Shown here: one piece after another, positions 1 through 18,378 of the stretch
Position numbering within the stretch: the first letter of the stretch is position 1
Layout: each line of letters opens with the position of its first letter
Source: Methylobacterium symbioticum
Lineage (GTDB): Bacteria; Pseudomonadota; Alphaproteobacteria; Rhizobiales; Beijerinckiaceae
Reading direction: 5' to 3'
Assembly: GCF_902141845.1 (NCBI RefSeq)
Contig: NZ_CABFPH010000026.1
Span: 1-62,021, forward strand
DNA: 62,021 nt
Program-made: the position numbers and the translations under genes
The notes under the pieces: model-generated
Seen by the model: only the letters and a program-made list of their open reading frames with translations
Databases searched by the model: none
What the model was told of the DNA's origin: nothing

Positions 1-94
<94 letters not shown>

Positions 95-146
95 GCCTCC
101 TGGGCGGGCGCAGCGCGTCGCTGATACGCTCGCCTAGCGAGATCCA

Positions 147-181
147 GAAAGGGGCCGGCTTTTGCCGGCCCCTTTCGCGTT
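147..181 (+). terminator. Intrinsic terminator after tuf
   Basis: A near-perfect stem (AAAGGGGCCGGC / GCCGGCCCCTTT) closes a four-base T loop and is followed by a short CGCGTTTCGCG stretch. It lies just after the tuf stop and separates tuf from the tRNA-Trp/secE transcript. Confidence 0.8.
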
Positions 182-284
182 TCGCGGAAACTTCCCACAC
201 TCTCCCGCGAAATGCGCGTCGATCGCGCTTGCATCCTGAGCCGCCTTGCGGCAATGACAGGCCGCGCGCCGGAAGGCGCCGCCT

Positions 285-361
285 AGGAGTGTAGCTCAAC
301 TGGTCAGAGCGCCGGTCTCCAAAACCGGAGGTTGCGGGTTCGAGTCCCTCCACTCCTGCCA
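285..361 (+). tRNA. tRNA-Trp (anticodon CCA)
   Basis: The AGGAGTG acceptor strand pairs with CACTCCT. A D-arm (AGCTCAACTGGTCAGAGC), an anticodon arm with loop CTCCAAA and anticodon CCA, and a T-arm with GGTTCGAGTCC are all visible, and the terminal CCA is encoded. Its place between tuf and secE is the conserved location of tRNA-Trp in proteobacteria. There is a roughly 220-base stretch without a gene between it and secE. Confidence 0.97.
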
Positions 362-580
362 TCCCATCCTGTCCTGCTCTTCGCGATTTCGGGCCCTGTC
401 GACAAGGCGCGCGACTTGCGCTAGAGCGGGCGCACTCCGAGATCCCTGTTGACCGTCGGTGCGGGCTGGGCAGAAGCCCCGGGCACCTGATGGCTCGTTC
501 CCGGAGGCGGTGTCCGGGCCGGCTCGACCACCGACGTTTGAGAACAGATAGTCTCTGAAAGAGCACGAAGCCCCGGCGCC

Positions 581-877
581 ATGGCATCGAACGAAGCGAC
601 CAAGAAGGTGGATCAGGCCCGCGGCACCCCGCGCGGTACCGCCGTGCCGACGCCGCCCCGCCAGGTCCCGCCGCAGCGGCCCGCGCAGAAGCGCGTGGGC
701 CCGGTCGAGTTCCTGTCCCAGGTGCGCGACGAGGGCCGCAAGGTCACTTGGCCGACGCGCCGGGAGACCACGGTCACCACGATCATGGTCTTCGTGATGG
801 TGGTCCTGGCGAGCGTGTTCTTCACCGCGGTGGACCAGGCGATGCGCTACGCCGTCGGCCTGATCCTCGGCCTTTGA
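581..877 (+). CDS. secE: Preprotein translocase subunit SecE
   Basis: This 98-residue protein is the small essential subunit of the SecYEG channel in the inner membrane. Residues from about 43 to 64 carry the SecE core motif ([20 protein letters not shown]). It is followed by a single membrane helix (about 68-97, [13 protein letters not shown] and onward). Residues 1-40 form a hydrophilic, proline-rich extension absent from minimal SecE proteins of about 65 residues. The first ATG at 581 gives this extension; an internal start would remove part of it. nusG follows after about 50 bases, as in most bacteria. Confidence 0.93.
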   Translation: MASNEATKKVDQARGTPRGTAVPTPPRQVPPQRPAQKRVGPVEFLSQVRDEGRKVTWPTRRETTVTTIMVFVMVVLASVFFTAVDQAMRYAVGLILGL

Positions 878-926
878 GTTTCAGCGCGGGGCCTTGATAC
901 CCCGCCGTCCGGAGTTGAACCGAACC

Positions 927-1460
927 GTGTCGAAGCGCTGGTACATCGTCCACGCCTACTCGAACTTCGAGAACAAGGTCGCTCAATCCATCAAGGATCA
1001 GGCGGCCCAGCGCGGGCTGACCGACCTCTTCGACGAAGTGATGGTACCGACCGAAAAGGTGACCGAGGTGCGCCGCGGTCGGAAGGTTGACGCGGAGCGC
1101 AAGTTTTTTCCCGGCTACGTGCTGGTGAAGTGCGATCTCACCGACGAGGTCTACCACCTCATCAAGAACACGCCCAAGGTCACGGGCTTCCTTGGCGCTG
1201 ACAAGTCGAAGCCGGTTCCGATCCCGGATGCTGAGGCAGAACGCATCAAGGGTCAGGTCGCCGAGGGCGTCGATCGTCCGAAGCCGTCAATCTCCTTCGA
1301 GGTCGGTGAGACGGTGCGCGTATCGGACGGACCCTTTGCGAGCTTCAACGGCACCGTCGAGGAAGTCGACGAGAGCCGCTCCCGTCTCAAAGTGGCAGTG
1401 TCGATCTTCGGCCGCGCCACGCCGGTCGAGCTTGAATACGCCCAGGTCGAGAAGGCCTGA
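927..1460 (+). CDS. nusG: Transcription termination/antitermination factor NusG
   Basis: NusG binds RNA polymerase during elongation, couples it to the ribosome and supports Rho. The N-terminal NGN domain ([20 protein letters not shown], then [12 protein letters not shown]) and the C-terminal KOW domain (residues about 120-177, [19 protein letters not shown]) are both clear. I chose the GTG at 927 (VSKRWYIVH), giving 177 residues, because family members start right before KRWY. An in-frame TTG at 894 would add eleven non-conserved residues. A GGAG at 911-914 could serve as ribosome binding site. The 230 bases between nusG and rplK contain no recognisable gene. Confidence 0.95.
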   Translation: MSKRWYIVHAYSNFENKVAQSIKDQAAQRGLTDLFDEVMVPTEKVTEVRRGRKVDAERKFFPGYVLVKCDLTDEVYHLIKNTPKVTGFLGADKSKPVPIPDAEAERIKGQVAEGVDRPKPSISFEVGETVRVSDGPFASFNGTVEEVDESRSRLKVAVSIFGRATPVELEYAQVEKA

Positions 1461-1689
1461 ACGAATTTCTCGCTTTCGCGGCCTCTCCACTCAGGGTAGG
1501 CCGCTCTCCTTCCGGTAGGGCCTCGAGCCCCGCCGTGAAAGCCGTCGCCGGCCCTGTTCGGCGGCACCACCATACGCGGGAGGCCCGCCCGGTTCGCCGC
1601 CGGGAGCATCGGTCCGCACCGCGACCTGCAACCGCCCGTCCGACCGTGCCTAGGCAGCGCGGCGACGCGCATTTCTTGGGAGCAGTCCC

Positions 1690-2139
1690 ATGGCGAAGAA
1701 GATCACGGGCTACGTGAAGCTTCAGGTCCCGGCCGGCGCCGCAAATCCGTCGCCGCCGATCGGCCCCGCGCTCGGTCAGCGCGGCCTCAACATCATGGAA
1801 TTCTGCAAGGCCTTCAACGCGAAGACCGCGCAGATGGAGAAGGGCACCCCGATTCCGGTGATCATCACCGCGTATCAGGACCGCTCCTTCACCTTCGAGA
1901 TGAAGCAGCCCCCGGTCACCTTCTTCCTCAAGAAGGCAGTGGGCCTGAAGCTCGGCAAGAAGCCGGCCTCCGGCTCCAAGACCCCGGGCAAGGGCCCCAC
2001 TGTCGGGAAGATCACCGAGGCGCAGCTTCGCGAGATCGCCGAGAAGAAGATGCCCGACCTGAACTGCGACTCGGTCGAATCGGCCGTCGCGATGATCCGT
2101 GGCTCCGCGCGAGCCATGGGCCTCGAAGTCGTCGCGTAA
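1690..2139 (+). CDS. rplK: 50S ribosomal protein L11
   Basis: L11 sits at the base of the L7/L12 stalk and contacts the GTPase-associated centre of 23S rRNA. The sequence has the typical N-terminal [19 protein letters not shown] motif and the C-terminal rRNA-binding half ending in the conserved SARAMGLEV. At 149 residues it is slightly longer than the 142 of E. coli. A purine-rich TGGGAGCA precedes the ATG. The rplA start follows 10 bases after the stop, so the two are co-transcribed and probably translationally coupled. Confidence 0.97.
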   Translation: MAKKITGYVKLQVPAGAANPSPPIGPALGQRGLNIMEFCKAFNAKTAQMEKGTPIPVIITAYQDRSFTFEMKQPPVTFFLKKAVGLKLGKKPASGSKTPGKGPTVGKITEAQLREIAEKKMPDLNCDSVESAVAMIRGSARAMGLEVVA

Positions 2140-2149
2140 GGAGGGCAGC

Positions 2150-2848
2150 ATGGCTAAGGAAGGCAAGCGCATCCGCGCCGCCCGCGAGGGCATCGATCCG
2201 ACCAAGCTCTACGGCTTGTCCGAGGCGATCTCGATGGTGAAGGCCAAGGCCAACGCCAAGTTCGACGAGACCGTTGAGATCTCCATGAATCTCGGCGTCG
2301 ATCCCCGCCATGCCGACCAGATGGTCCGTGGCGTCTGCAACCTGCCGAACGGCTCGGGCCGCACGGTCCGCGTGGCGGTTTTCGCCCGTGGCGCCAAGGC
2401 GGACGACGCCAAGGCGGCGGGTGCCGACATCGTGGGCGCCGAGGATCTTCTCGAGATCGTTCAGGGCGGCAAGATCGAGTTCGATCGCTGCATCGCGACC
2501 CCGGACATGATGCCGCTCGTCGGTCGTCTCGGTAAGGTGCTGGGCCCGCGCGGCCTGATGCCGAACCCGAAGGTCGGAACCGTCACCATGGACGTGAAGG
2601 GCGCCGTCGGAGCCGCCAAGGGCGGCGCCGTCGAGTTCCGCGTCGAGAAAGCCGGCATCGTCCATGCCGGCATCGGCAAGGTCTCCTTCGATGAGCAGAA
2701 GCTCATTGAGAACATCAAGGCCTTTGCGGACGCCGTCGCCAAGGCGAAGCCTGCCGGTGCGAAAGGCACCTATATCCAGCGCATCGCCGTCACTTCGACG
2801 ATGGGCCCGGGCGTGAAGGTCGAGCCGAGCACGGTCCTCACCGCCTGA
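2150..2848 (+). CDS. rplA: 50S ribosomal protein L1
   Basis: L1 binds 23S rRNA at the mobile L1 stalk and in many bacteria represses its own L11-L1 operon. The product is 232 residues, normal for the family, with the signature [20 protein letters not shown] near residues 122-141. The ATG at 2150 is chosen because a strong AAGGAGGG lies 6-12 bases upstream and because a longer frame from 2099 would run far into rplK. An intrinsic terminator lies 25 bases after the stop, ending the L11-L1 transcript. Confidence 0.97.
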   Translation: MAKEGKRIRAAREGIDPTKLYGLSEAISMVKAKANAKFDETVEISMNLGVDPRHADQMVRGVCNLPNGSGRTVRVAVFARGAKADDAKAAGADIVGAEDLLEIVQGGKIEFDRCIATPDMMPLVGRLGKVLGPRGLMPNPKVGTVTMDVKGAVGAAKGGAVEFRVEKAGIVHAGIGKVSFDEQKLIENIKAFADAVAKAKPAGAKGTYIQRIAVTSTMGPGVKVEPSTVLTA

Positions 2849-2872
2849 GGCACGCGTAGACCGAAATTGAGG

Positions 2873-2904
2873 AAGCCCGGCCGGCGACGGCCGGGCTTTT
2901 TTTC
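2873..2904 (+). terminator. Intrinsic terminator after rplA
   Basis: AGCCCGGCCG pairs with CGGCCGGGCT around a GCGA loop and is followed by seven T residues. This is a textbook Rho-independent terminator, and it means rplJL-rpoBC need their own promoter. Confidence 0.93.
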
Positions 2905-2976
2905 GTGTGCGGCTTCTCACACGGAACTTCACGCCGAGGGGGCGCCATTCCCTCCGCCTGTGCTAGATAGCGCCCT

Positions 2977-4620
2977 ATGAGATGCACCCTGCCGGTCTCC
3001 TCCACCCGACGCATCCTATGCGTCTTTCCCGCCTACACGCCGTCCTTCGGCACCTTTTCTCACGCCTACCCTCTGATGGGAGGTGTCAAGGCCTTCATGC
3101 CACCCCAGGGCCTGCTGCTCATTGCGGCTTACCTGCCGGAAGGTTGGGAGTGCCGCTTCATCGATGAGAATATCCGCCGCGCGAGCGCGGACGACTTTGC
3201 CTGGGCGGACGCTGTCTTCGTCTCGGGCATGCACATCCAAGAGCCGCAGATCCACGAGATCCGCGATCGGGCGAAGGCGGCCGGCAAGGTTACGGTGCTC
3301 GGCGGCCCCTCCGTGTCGGGAGCGCCGGAGAAATACGTCGATTTCGACTATCTCCATATCGGTGAGATCGGGGACGCGACCGATCGCTTGGTCGAGATCC
3401 TCGACGCCGGTCTGGATGCCCCGCCCGCACAGGTCGTGCTCGAGACGAAGGAACGGCTCGCCCTCTCCGACTTCCCAGCGCCAGCCTACGACCGTGTGCC
3501 CTTGAAGCGCTACCTGATCGGCTCGCTGCAGTTCTCTTCGGGCTGTCCGTATCGCTGCGAATTCTGCGACATTCCGCAGCTTTACGGCCGCCAGCCGCGC
3601 TTGAAGAGCCCGGAACAGATGTGCGCCGAACTCGATCGCATCATCAGCCAGCCCGGCCACCCGGCGGTTGTCTATTTCGTCGATGACAATTTCATCGGCA
3701 ACCGCAGGGCGACGCGAGAGATGCTGCCGCATCTCGTGGAATGGCAGAAGCGGAACAACTATCCGCTGCAGTTTGCCTGCGAGGCGACGCTCAACATGGC
3801 CAAGCAGCCCGAGATCCTCGAGCTGATGCGCCAGGCAAATTTCATGACGGTCTTCGTCGGGATCGAGACGCCCGAAGCCGACGCTCTCAAGAGCATCGAC
3901 AAGACCCACAACGCCGCCGTGCCGATGTACGAGGCGATCGAGACGCTCAATTCCTACGGCCTTGAGGTCACCTCCGGCATCATCCTGGGCCTTGACACGG
4001 ATACCGATCGTTCCGAGCAAAACCTGATCGACTTCATCGACCGATCGGCGATTCCTGTCCTGACGATCAATCTCCTCCAGGCCCTGCCGAAGACACCTCT
4101 CTGGGACAGGTTGGAGCGGGAAGGACGTCTCGTCCACGACGCGAGCCTCGAGTCGAACGTGTTGTTCAAGCGCCCCCACGATACCGTGGTGGGAAGCTGG
4201 CGCCGGGCGATCAGCCACGCCTATGCCCCGGAGAAGATCTTCGAACGTTTCAAGCACCAGTGCGACGTGACTTATCCGAACCGAATCGTCACGCCGACCG
4301 CGGGCAAGCTCACAGCCACCAATCTCCGCCGCGGCCTGATTCTCGGGTTCAATATCATCACCCGGGTCGGATTGTTCTCGGATTACCGCCGGGCGTTTTG
4401 GAGCGCGGCGGGCTATGCGCTGAGGCGCGGCCAGATCGAAGCGGTCTTCAACATGGGCTTCGTCGCCCATCACCTGATCCGGTTCACGCGCGAGGCGCTC
4501 CGCGGCGAGCACAATGCCTCGTTCTACGCCGCGAAGGCTGCTGAGACGAAGGCCGCGCAGGAGCGAGGCTGGTGGGAGAACGCGCGCCGCAAGCTCGTGC
4601 CGGAGCGGGAGGCCGCTTGA
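2977..4620 (+). CDS. B12-binding radical SAM protein, HpnP-like (hopanoid C-2 methylase family)
   Basis: The 547-residue protein has an N-terminal cobalamin-binding-like Rossmann region (about 1-150) and a radical SAM core. The 4Fe-4S motif CxxxCxxC is at Cys190, Cys194 and Cys197 (CPYRCEFC). A C-terminal DUF4070-type region contains NLLQALPKTPLWDRL. From memory, the stretches around FVSGMHIQ, the cysteine motif, FVDDNFIGNRR and LPKTPLWDRL closely match HpnP, which methylates hopanoids at C-2 in Rhodopseudomonas and Methylobacterium. That makes a lipid methylase likely, but close paralogues of unknown substrate exist, so no symbol is given. It is unusual in that it splits the ribosomal block between rplA and rplJ, flanked by a terminator and a fresh promoter. 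Confidence 0.8.
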   Translation: MRCTLPVSSTRRILCVFPAYTPSFGTFSHAYPLMGGVKAFMPPQGLLLIAAYLPEGWECRFIDENIRRASADDFAWADAVFVSGMHIQEPQIHEIRDRAKAAGKVTVLGGPSVSGAPEKYVDFDYLHIGEIGDATDRLVEILDAGLDAPPAQVVLETKERLALSDFPAPAYDRVPLKRYLIGSLQFSSGCPYRCEFCDIPQLYGRQPRLKSPEQMCAELDRIISQPGHPAVVYFVDDNFIGNRRATREMLPHLVEWQKRNNYPLQFACEATLNMAKQPEILELMRQANFMTVFVGIETPEADALKSIDKTHNAAVPMYEAIETLNSYGLEVTSGIILGLDTDTDRSEQNLIDFIDRSAIPVLTINLLQALPKTPLWDRLEREGRLVHDASLESNVLFKRPHDTVVGSWRRAISHAYAPEKIFERFKHQCDVTYPNRIVTPTAGKLTATNLRRGLILGFNIITRVGLFSDYRRAFWSAAGYALRRGQIEAVFNMGFVAHHLIRFTREALRGEHNASFYAAKAAETKAAQERGWWENARRKLVPEREAA

Positions 4621-4629
4621 GCGGGGGTA

Positions 4630-4650
4630 CCGCAGGACTCTTGCCTGCGG
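4630..4650 (+). terminator. Hairpin after the radical SAM gene (weak terminator candidate)
   Basis: CCGCAGG and CCTGCGG form a seven-pair stem with a seven-base loop ten bases after the stop codon. No T run follows directly, so it may be an mRNA-protecting hairpin or a Rho-assisted end. Confidence 0.4.
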
Positions 4651-4672
4651 CAGAAAAGTCGCGCTTTAGCCC

Positions 4673-4701
4673 TTGGCAGGCGGCTCACCAGCCTCTATAC
4701 A
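4673..4701 (+). promoter_or_regulatory. Sigma-70-type promoter for rplJL-rpoBC
   Basis: TTGGCA (4673-4678) and TATACA (4696-4701) are separated by 17 bases, close to the housekeeping consensus in sequence and spacing. It lies directly after the radical SAM gene and roughly 410 bases before rplJ. The long untranslated leader (about 4708-5114) is where L10 leader-binding or attenuation control of rplJL is expected; I could not fold it reliably by eye. Confidence 0.6.
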
Positions 4702-5114
4702 GCGCCACGCGATCATAGGATCCTCGGAGCGGAGCCGTAAGGTTTCGCCTCGAAAGACGATCCGCCTAGGTGACTGGGCGGTTTTGGCCGGAAGGCGACG
4801 ATGGGCGAGAAAGCCTGGCGGCGCCGTGTCCGGCCATGTCCTGTCCGAGACTGCAGGTGCCGGCCCGCCGGCTTAATCCCCCAGCCTGCACAGACGGGGA
4901 AGACCGAATTTCAGAACCCTCTTCAGGGCCGGCAGGCCGCGGAGAGGTATCGGTTTGAACCATCTCACCCGAAGGCCCTTACGAGGTTCTCCGGGGACAG
5001 GGCCGTGAGACGTCGCATGAGGACGTTCCCGGTCTTACCCAAGGCCGAGTCCGTTCCCGGCGGCATGTGCAACCGGCGGACCCGCAACGGGTTCCGCCAA
5101 CCGGAGAGAGCCCA

Positions 5115-5633
5115 GTGGACCGGACAGCAAAAGCTGATCTTGTCTCGACGCTCAACGGCGTGTTCTCGAACAGCGCCGTCGTCGTCGTGGCCCACTACAA
5201 GGGCCTCACGGTGGCCGACATGCAGAAGCTGCGCGCGCAGATGAAGCAGGCCGGCGCCACCGTGAAGGTCGCCAAGAACAGCCTTGCCAGCATCGCTCTC
5301 GATGGCACGGACGTCGCCTCCATCAAGCCCCTCCTGAAGGGCCCGACCCTCCTCGCCTATTCGGGCGATCCGGTCGCGGCCGCCAAGGTTGCGGTGGATT
5401 TCGCCAAGGCCAACGACAAGCTCGTGATCCTCGGCGGCGCCATGGGGAAGACCGCCCTGAACCCGGACGGCGTGAAGGCGCTCGCCTCGCTCCCGTCCCT
5501 CGACGAACTGCGTGCCAAGATCGTGGGCCTCATCCAGGCTCCCGCGACCAAGGTCGCCCAGGTCGTCAACGCGCCGGCAGCCAAGCTCGCCCGCGTGTTC
5601 GGGGCCTATGCCAAGAAGGACGAGGCGGCCTAA
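5115..5633 (+). CDS. rplJ: 50S ribosomal protein L10
   Basis: L10 anchors L7/L12 dimers to the ribosome and commonly represses its own mRNA. The GTG at 5115 gives 172 residues starting [10 protein letters not shown], the normal alphaproteobacterial N-terminus, with GGAGAG at 5103-5108 as ribosome binding site. An upstream in-frame start at 5067 would add non-conserved sequence. Family features include [19 protein letters not shown] and VKVAKNSLA, and an acidic/alanine-rich C-terminal helix that binds L12. rplL follows after 56 bases. Confidence 0.96.
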   Translation: MDRTAKADLVSTLNGVFSNSAVVVVAHYKGLTVADMQKLRAQMKQAGATVKVAKNSLASIALDGTDVASIKPLLKGPTLLAYSGDPVAAAKVAVDFAKANDKLVILGGAMGKTALNPDGVKALASLPSLDELRAKIVGLIQAPATKVAQVVNAPAAKLARVFGAYAKKDEAA

Positions 5634-5689
5634 GGTCGTTCGCCCCTTTAAAACCCTTCCGTTCAAACCGATATCAAGGACAGTGAATC

Positions 5690-6070
5690 ATGGCTGATCT
5701 CGCCAAGCTCGTCGATGACCTCTCGTCGCTGACCGTTCTCGAGGCCGCCGACCTCGCCAAGATGCTCGAAGAGAAGTGGGGCGTCTCCGCCGCCGCTGCC
5801 GTCGCCGTGGCTGCCGGCCCCGCGGCCGGTGGTGGCGCCGCTGCCGCCGCCGAGGAGCAGACCGAGTTCACGGTCGTGCTCGCTTCGGCCGGCGACAAGA
5901 AGATCGAGGTCATCAAGGAGGTCCGCGCGATCACCGGCCTCGGCCTCAAGGAGGCCAAGGACCTCGTTGAAGGCGCTCCGAAGCCCGTCAAGGAGGCCGT
6001 CGCCAAGGACGAGGCTGAGAAGCTCAAGGCCCAGCTCGAGAAGGCCGGCGCCAAGGTCGAGCTCAAGTAA
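5690..6070 (+). CDS. rplL: 50S ribosomal protein L7/L12
   Basis: This acidic 126-residue stalk protein recruits translation factors. The N-terminal dimerisation domain ([20 protein letters not shown]), an alanine/glycine-rich hinge (about residues 33-56) and the C-terminal factor-binding domain ([20 protein letters not shown]) are all present. AAGGACAG just upstream of the ATG serves as ribosome binding site. It is separated from rpoB by 243 bases containing two hairpins, where partial attenuation normally sets the ratio of L12 to RNA polymerase. Confidence 0.97.
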   Translation: MADLAKLVDDLSSLTVLEAADLAKMLEEKWGVSAAAAVAVAAGPAAGGGAAAAAEEQTEFTVVLASAGDKKIEVIKEVRAITGLGLKEAKDLVEGAPKPVKEAVAKDEAEKLKAQLEKAGAKVELK

Positions 6071-6075
6071 CGCCC

Positions 6076-6100
6076 CGATGGGCCGTCTTCGGCCCATCGT
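6076..6100 (+). terminator. Attenuator-type hairpin between rplL and rpoB
   Basis: CGATGGGCCG and CGGCCCATCG form a ten-pair stem around a TCTT loop, followed only by TTCC. The position five bases after rplL and the weak T tract suit a partial terminator that lowers rpoBC transcription relative to rplJL. Confidence 0.55.
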
Positions 6101-6135
6101 TCCACGGCGGATCGCAAAGAACCGACCGTGACCGC

Positions 6136-6163
6136 AGCCCGCGGGTGTTCGCACCCGCGGGCT
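6136..6163 (+). promoter_or_regulatory. Perfect GC-rich hairpin with TTCG loop in the rplL-rpoB spacer
   Basis: AGCCCGCGGGTG pairs without a mismatch with CACCCGCGGGCT around the loop TTCG. Such a long intercistronic stem could be an RNase III cleavage site, as known at the same place in E. coli, or a second attenuator. No T run follows. Confidence 0.5.
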
Positions 6164-6313
6164 AAGGTCGCTTCAGAGGCGGCCGGTGGTCCCTGAAACG
6201 GGCCCGACGGAATTTCGAGACGGGTGGCGCGGTCCGGCGGGGCGCGCGCCACGCGCCCGGTGCGGGAGCTGCGCTTCCCCGGGCAACCAGGACGCGGGTA
6301 GGAGCGAGGTCAC

Positions 6314-10441
<4,128 letters not shown>

Positions 10442-10608
10442 TCTCGAAACGACACCTCCCGTGCCGGCGTGGTCCGCCGGCACGATCCGAGCGGGGAGGG
10501 GCGGGGCCTCCAGAACGGCGGACGGCGGCAGGGTGGCGCCGGGCGCTTCAGTTTTTTCCAGACGCGGCGGCGCATGGCGCGGCGCAGCCCGTCAGCAAGG
10601 AGCGGATC

Positions 10609-14817
<4,209 letters not shown>

Positions 14818-14842
14818 TCCTGCCGGGTCGAGGAGAATCGGA

Positions 14843-14874
14843 GAGGGCGGTCCTTCGGGGCCGCCCTTTTCGTT
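14843..14874 (+). terminator. Intrinsic terminator after rpoC
   Basis: AGGGCGG and CCGCCCT pair around a loop containing TCCTTCGGGG, followed by TTTTCGTTT. It ends the rplJL-rpoBC transcript and faces the converging SDR gene. Confidence 0.88.
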
Positions 14875-14887
14875 TGGGCAAGGCCTG

Positions 14888-15844
14888 TCACGGGCCGCGC
14901 CGGAGCGAGGCCCGCACGGCCTCATCGAGCGGGGTTCGCGGTTCGGCTCCGAGCAGTTCGACCAAGCGGCGATTGTCGAAGCGCACGGGGTGACGCCAGT
15001 GCGGCTCGATCTCGGCGACTTCGCGCGGGAAGCCTCCGAACGGGGAGAGGCACCGCATCAGCCACCAGGGGAAGCGATGCAGGGGCAACTGCGTGCCCGC
15101 TGCCCGCCGGATCGCGGCCGGCAGGGCGCTGCCATCGCTATCCCAGAGGCCTTCGAACTGCACACGCTCGCACGGGCGCAGGCGGTCGCCCAACTCCATC
15201 AGTCCGACGACGGCCGTCGCGAAATCAGGCAGGTAGGCCCAACTATGGCCGATCCCGGCGCCGTTGGGATCGACGATGCGGCGGATGCCGCCGCCCGGCC
15301 GCACCATGACCTGATGGAACCAGCTCGACCGGGCACCGGGCCCGAAATAATCACCTGCCCGAACGATCAGGCAGGGCACTCCGGTCTCTGCCGCCCCAAC
15401 GAGCCGCCGCTCCATCTCGGCCCGGACCCGACCCTTGCAGGTCTGAGGTGCCTGCGGGCTGTCCTCATCAAGGACCGGCGTCTGGGTTGGGTCGAAATTG
15501 TAGACGGTGCCGGGCAGGACGATCCGGGCGCCGCCGGCCCGCCGGGCGGCGGCGATGCTGTTCTCGACCATCGGCAGGACCAGCCTGTCCCAGTGTCGGT
15601 AGCCCGGCGGGTTCACCGCGTGGACCAGGGCCGAGACGCCGTCTGCCGCGCGGATCACCGCGTCGCGCTCCAGGGCGTCTCCCGCGATCCAGTCGATCGG
15701 GCCGCGCCCTGCCCAGCGGGCCGAGGCCGTCGCCACGTCCCGCGCCAGGCCGCGGACCCGCCACCCCCGCGCGACGAGGGCCGCTGCCACTACCCCGCCG
15801 ACGCCGCCCGTGGCGCCGAGAACCAGGGCCGTCTTTCCGTGCAT
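14888..15844 (-). CDS. NAD(P)-dependent SDR-type epimerase/dehydratase
   Basis: The 318-residue protein starts with the dinucleotide-binding motif TALVLGATGGVGG (atypical short-chain dehydrogenase type) and continues as an extended NAD-dependent epimerase fold. The likely active-site tyrosine is in the PGTVYNFDP segment near residue 116, without an obvious YxxxK. The substrate cannot be named. It is transcribed away from a LysR regulator with a 94-base spacer, the classical layout in which the LysR protein controls the divergent gene. It converges on rpoC. Confidence 0.75.
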   Translation of the reverse strand: MHGKTALVLGATGGVGGVVAAALVARGWRVRGLARDVATASARWAGRGPIDWIAGDALERDAVIRAADGVSALVHAVNPPGYRHWDRLVLPMVENSIAAARRAGGARIVLPGTVYNFDPTQTPVLDEDSPQAPQTCKGRVRAEMERRLVGAAETGVPCLIVRAGDYFGPGARSSWFHQVMVRPGGGIRRIVDPNGAGIGHSWAYLPDFATAVVGLMELGDRLRPCERVQFEGLWDSDGSALPAAIRRAAGTQLPLHRFPWWLMRCLSPFGGFPREVAEIEPHWRHPVRFDNRRLVELLGAEPRTPLDEAVRASLRRGP

Positions 15845-15938
15845 ATCCGCTCTCCAAGACGCGATTGCCGGTGCAGCGTGACGGATGGCGAGCTTCGACG
15901 GAATTGTCAGGGTAGCTTTAGCCGCTCATCATGTCTTG

Positions 15939-16856
15939 ATGAGTGCAAGCGCGATCGACTGGGAGGACCAGAAGACCTTCCTCGCCGTCCTCGACGGCGG
16001 CAGCCTATCCGATGCAGCGCGCCGGCTCGGTCTCGCCCAGCCCACCGTGCGGCGGCGGATCGAGGCTCTCGAACGCGCCCTCGGCACGGCTCTTTTCACC
16101 CGATCTCCCAACGGGCTCGCCGCGACCGAGCAGGCCCGCGTGCTGGCAGAATACGTGCGGAGCATGGCACGCGCGTCCGATGCCTTCGTCCGAGCCGCCT
16201 CGGATCCGCCGGGGCGGATCGGTGGCACGGTGCGCATCACCGCGTCCGAGTTCGTCGGCATCACCTTGCTGCCGCGGATGCTGGCGCCCTTGCGCCGGGC
16301 GCATCCCGACTTGCGCGTCGAGCTCGCGCTCAGCAACGCCGCCGCGGATATGCTCGGACAGGAAGCCGACATCGCCGTGCGCATGTCCCAGCCGTCGCAG
16401 GATGCGCTGGTGGCCAAGCGGGTCGGCACGATCCCGCTGTGCTTCTTCGCCCACCGCGGCTACGTCGCCTGGCGAGGATCGCCCGCCGATCTCGCGGCCC
16501 TCGCGGCGCACGACTTGATCGGTCCGGACCGCGCTTCGGCCGATCTCGCCCTTCTCGCGTCGCTCGCGCCGACGATGGCACGTGCCGCGGTCGCGATCCG
16601 CACCGACAGCCATGTGGCCCAGCACGCGGCCATCCGGGCCGGCCTCGGGATCGGCGTGCTGCAGGAGCCGGTGGGTCGGGCCGATCCGTGCCTCGTGCCG
16701 GTCTTGCCAGGCCTCGTCCTGCATCGGCTCGAGACCTGGATCGTGACACACGAGGATCTGCGCGGCACGCCGCGCGTCGCGGTCACGTTCGATCATCTCG
16801 TTGCGGCCTTCACGGATTATGCGCGCCACGGGCTGGCCGAATTAGAAGACGCGTGA
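15939..16856 (+). CDS. LysR-family transcriptional regulator
   Basis: The 305-residue protein has an N-terminal winged helix-turn-helix (about residues 8-65; GGSLSDAARRLGLAQPTVRR) and a LysR substrate-binding domain (from about 90; IGGTVRITASEFVGI). I chose the ATG at 15939 (MSASAIDWEDQKTF) because the helix-turn-helix then begins at the usual distance; an in-frame start at 15885 would add 18 unrelated residues. It is divergent from the SDR gene, its probable target, and ends six bases from the converging glpK stop. Confidence 0.88.
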   Translation: MSASAIDWEDQKTFLAVLDGGSLSDAARRLGLAQPTVRRRIEALERALGTALFTRSPNGLAATEQARVLAEYVRSMARASDAFVRAASDPPGRIGGTVRITASEFVGITLLPRMLAPLRRAHPDLRVELALSNAAADMLGQEADIAVRMSQPSQDALVAKRVGTIPLCFFAHRGYVAWRGSPADLAALAAHDLIGPDRASADLALLASLAPTMARAAVAIRTDSHVAQHAAIRAGLGIGVLQEPVGRADPCLVPVLPGLVLHRLETWIVTHEDLRGTPRVAVTFDHLVAAFTDYARHGLAELEDA

Positions 16857-16862
16857 GCGTGG

Positions 16863-18356
<1,494 letters not shown>

Positions 18357-18378
18357 CGGTTCGACTCCCCTGTCGCGT

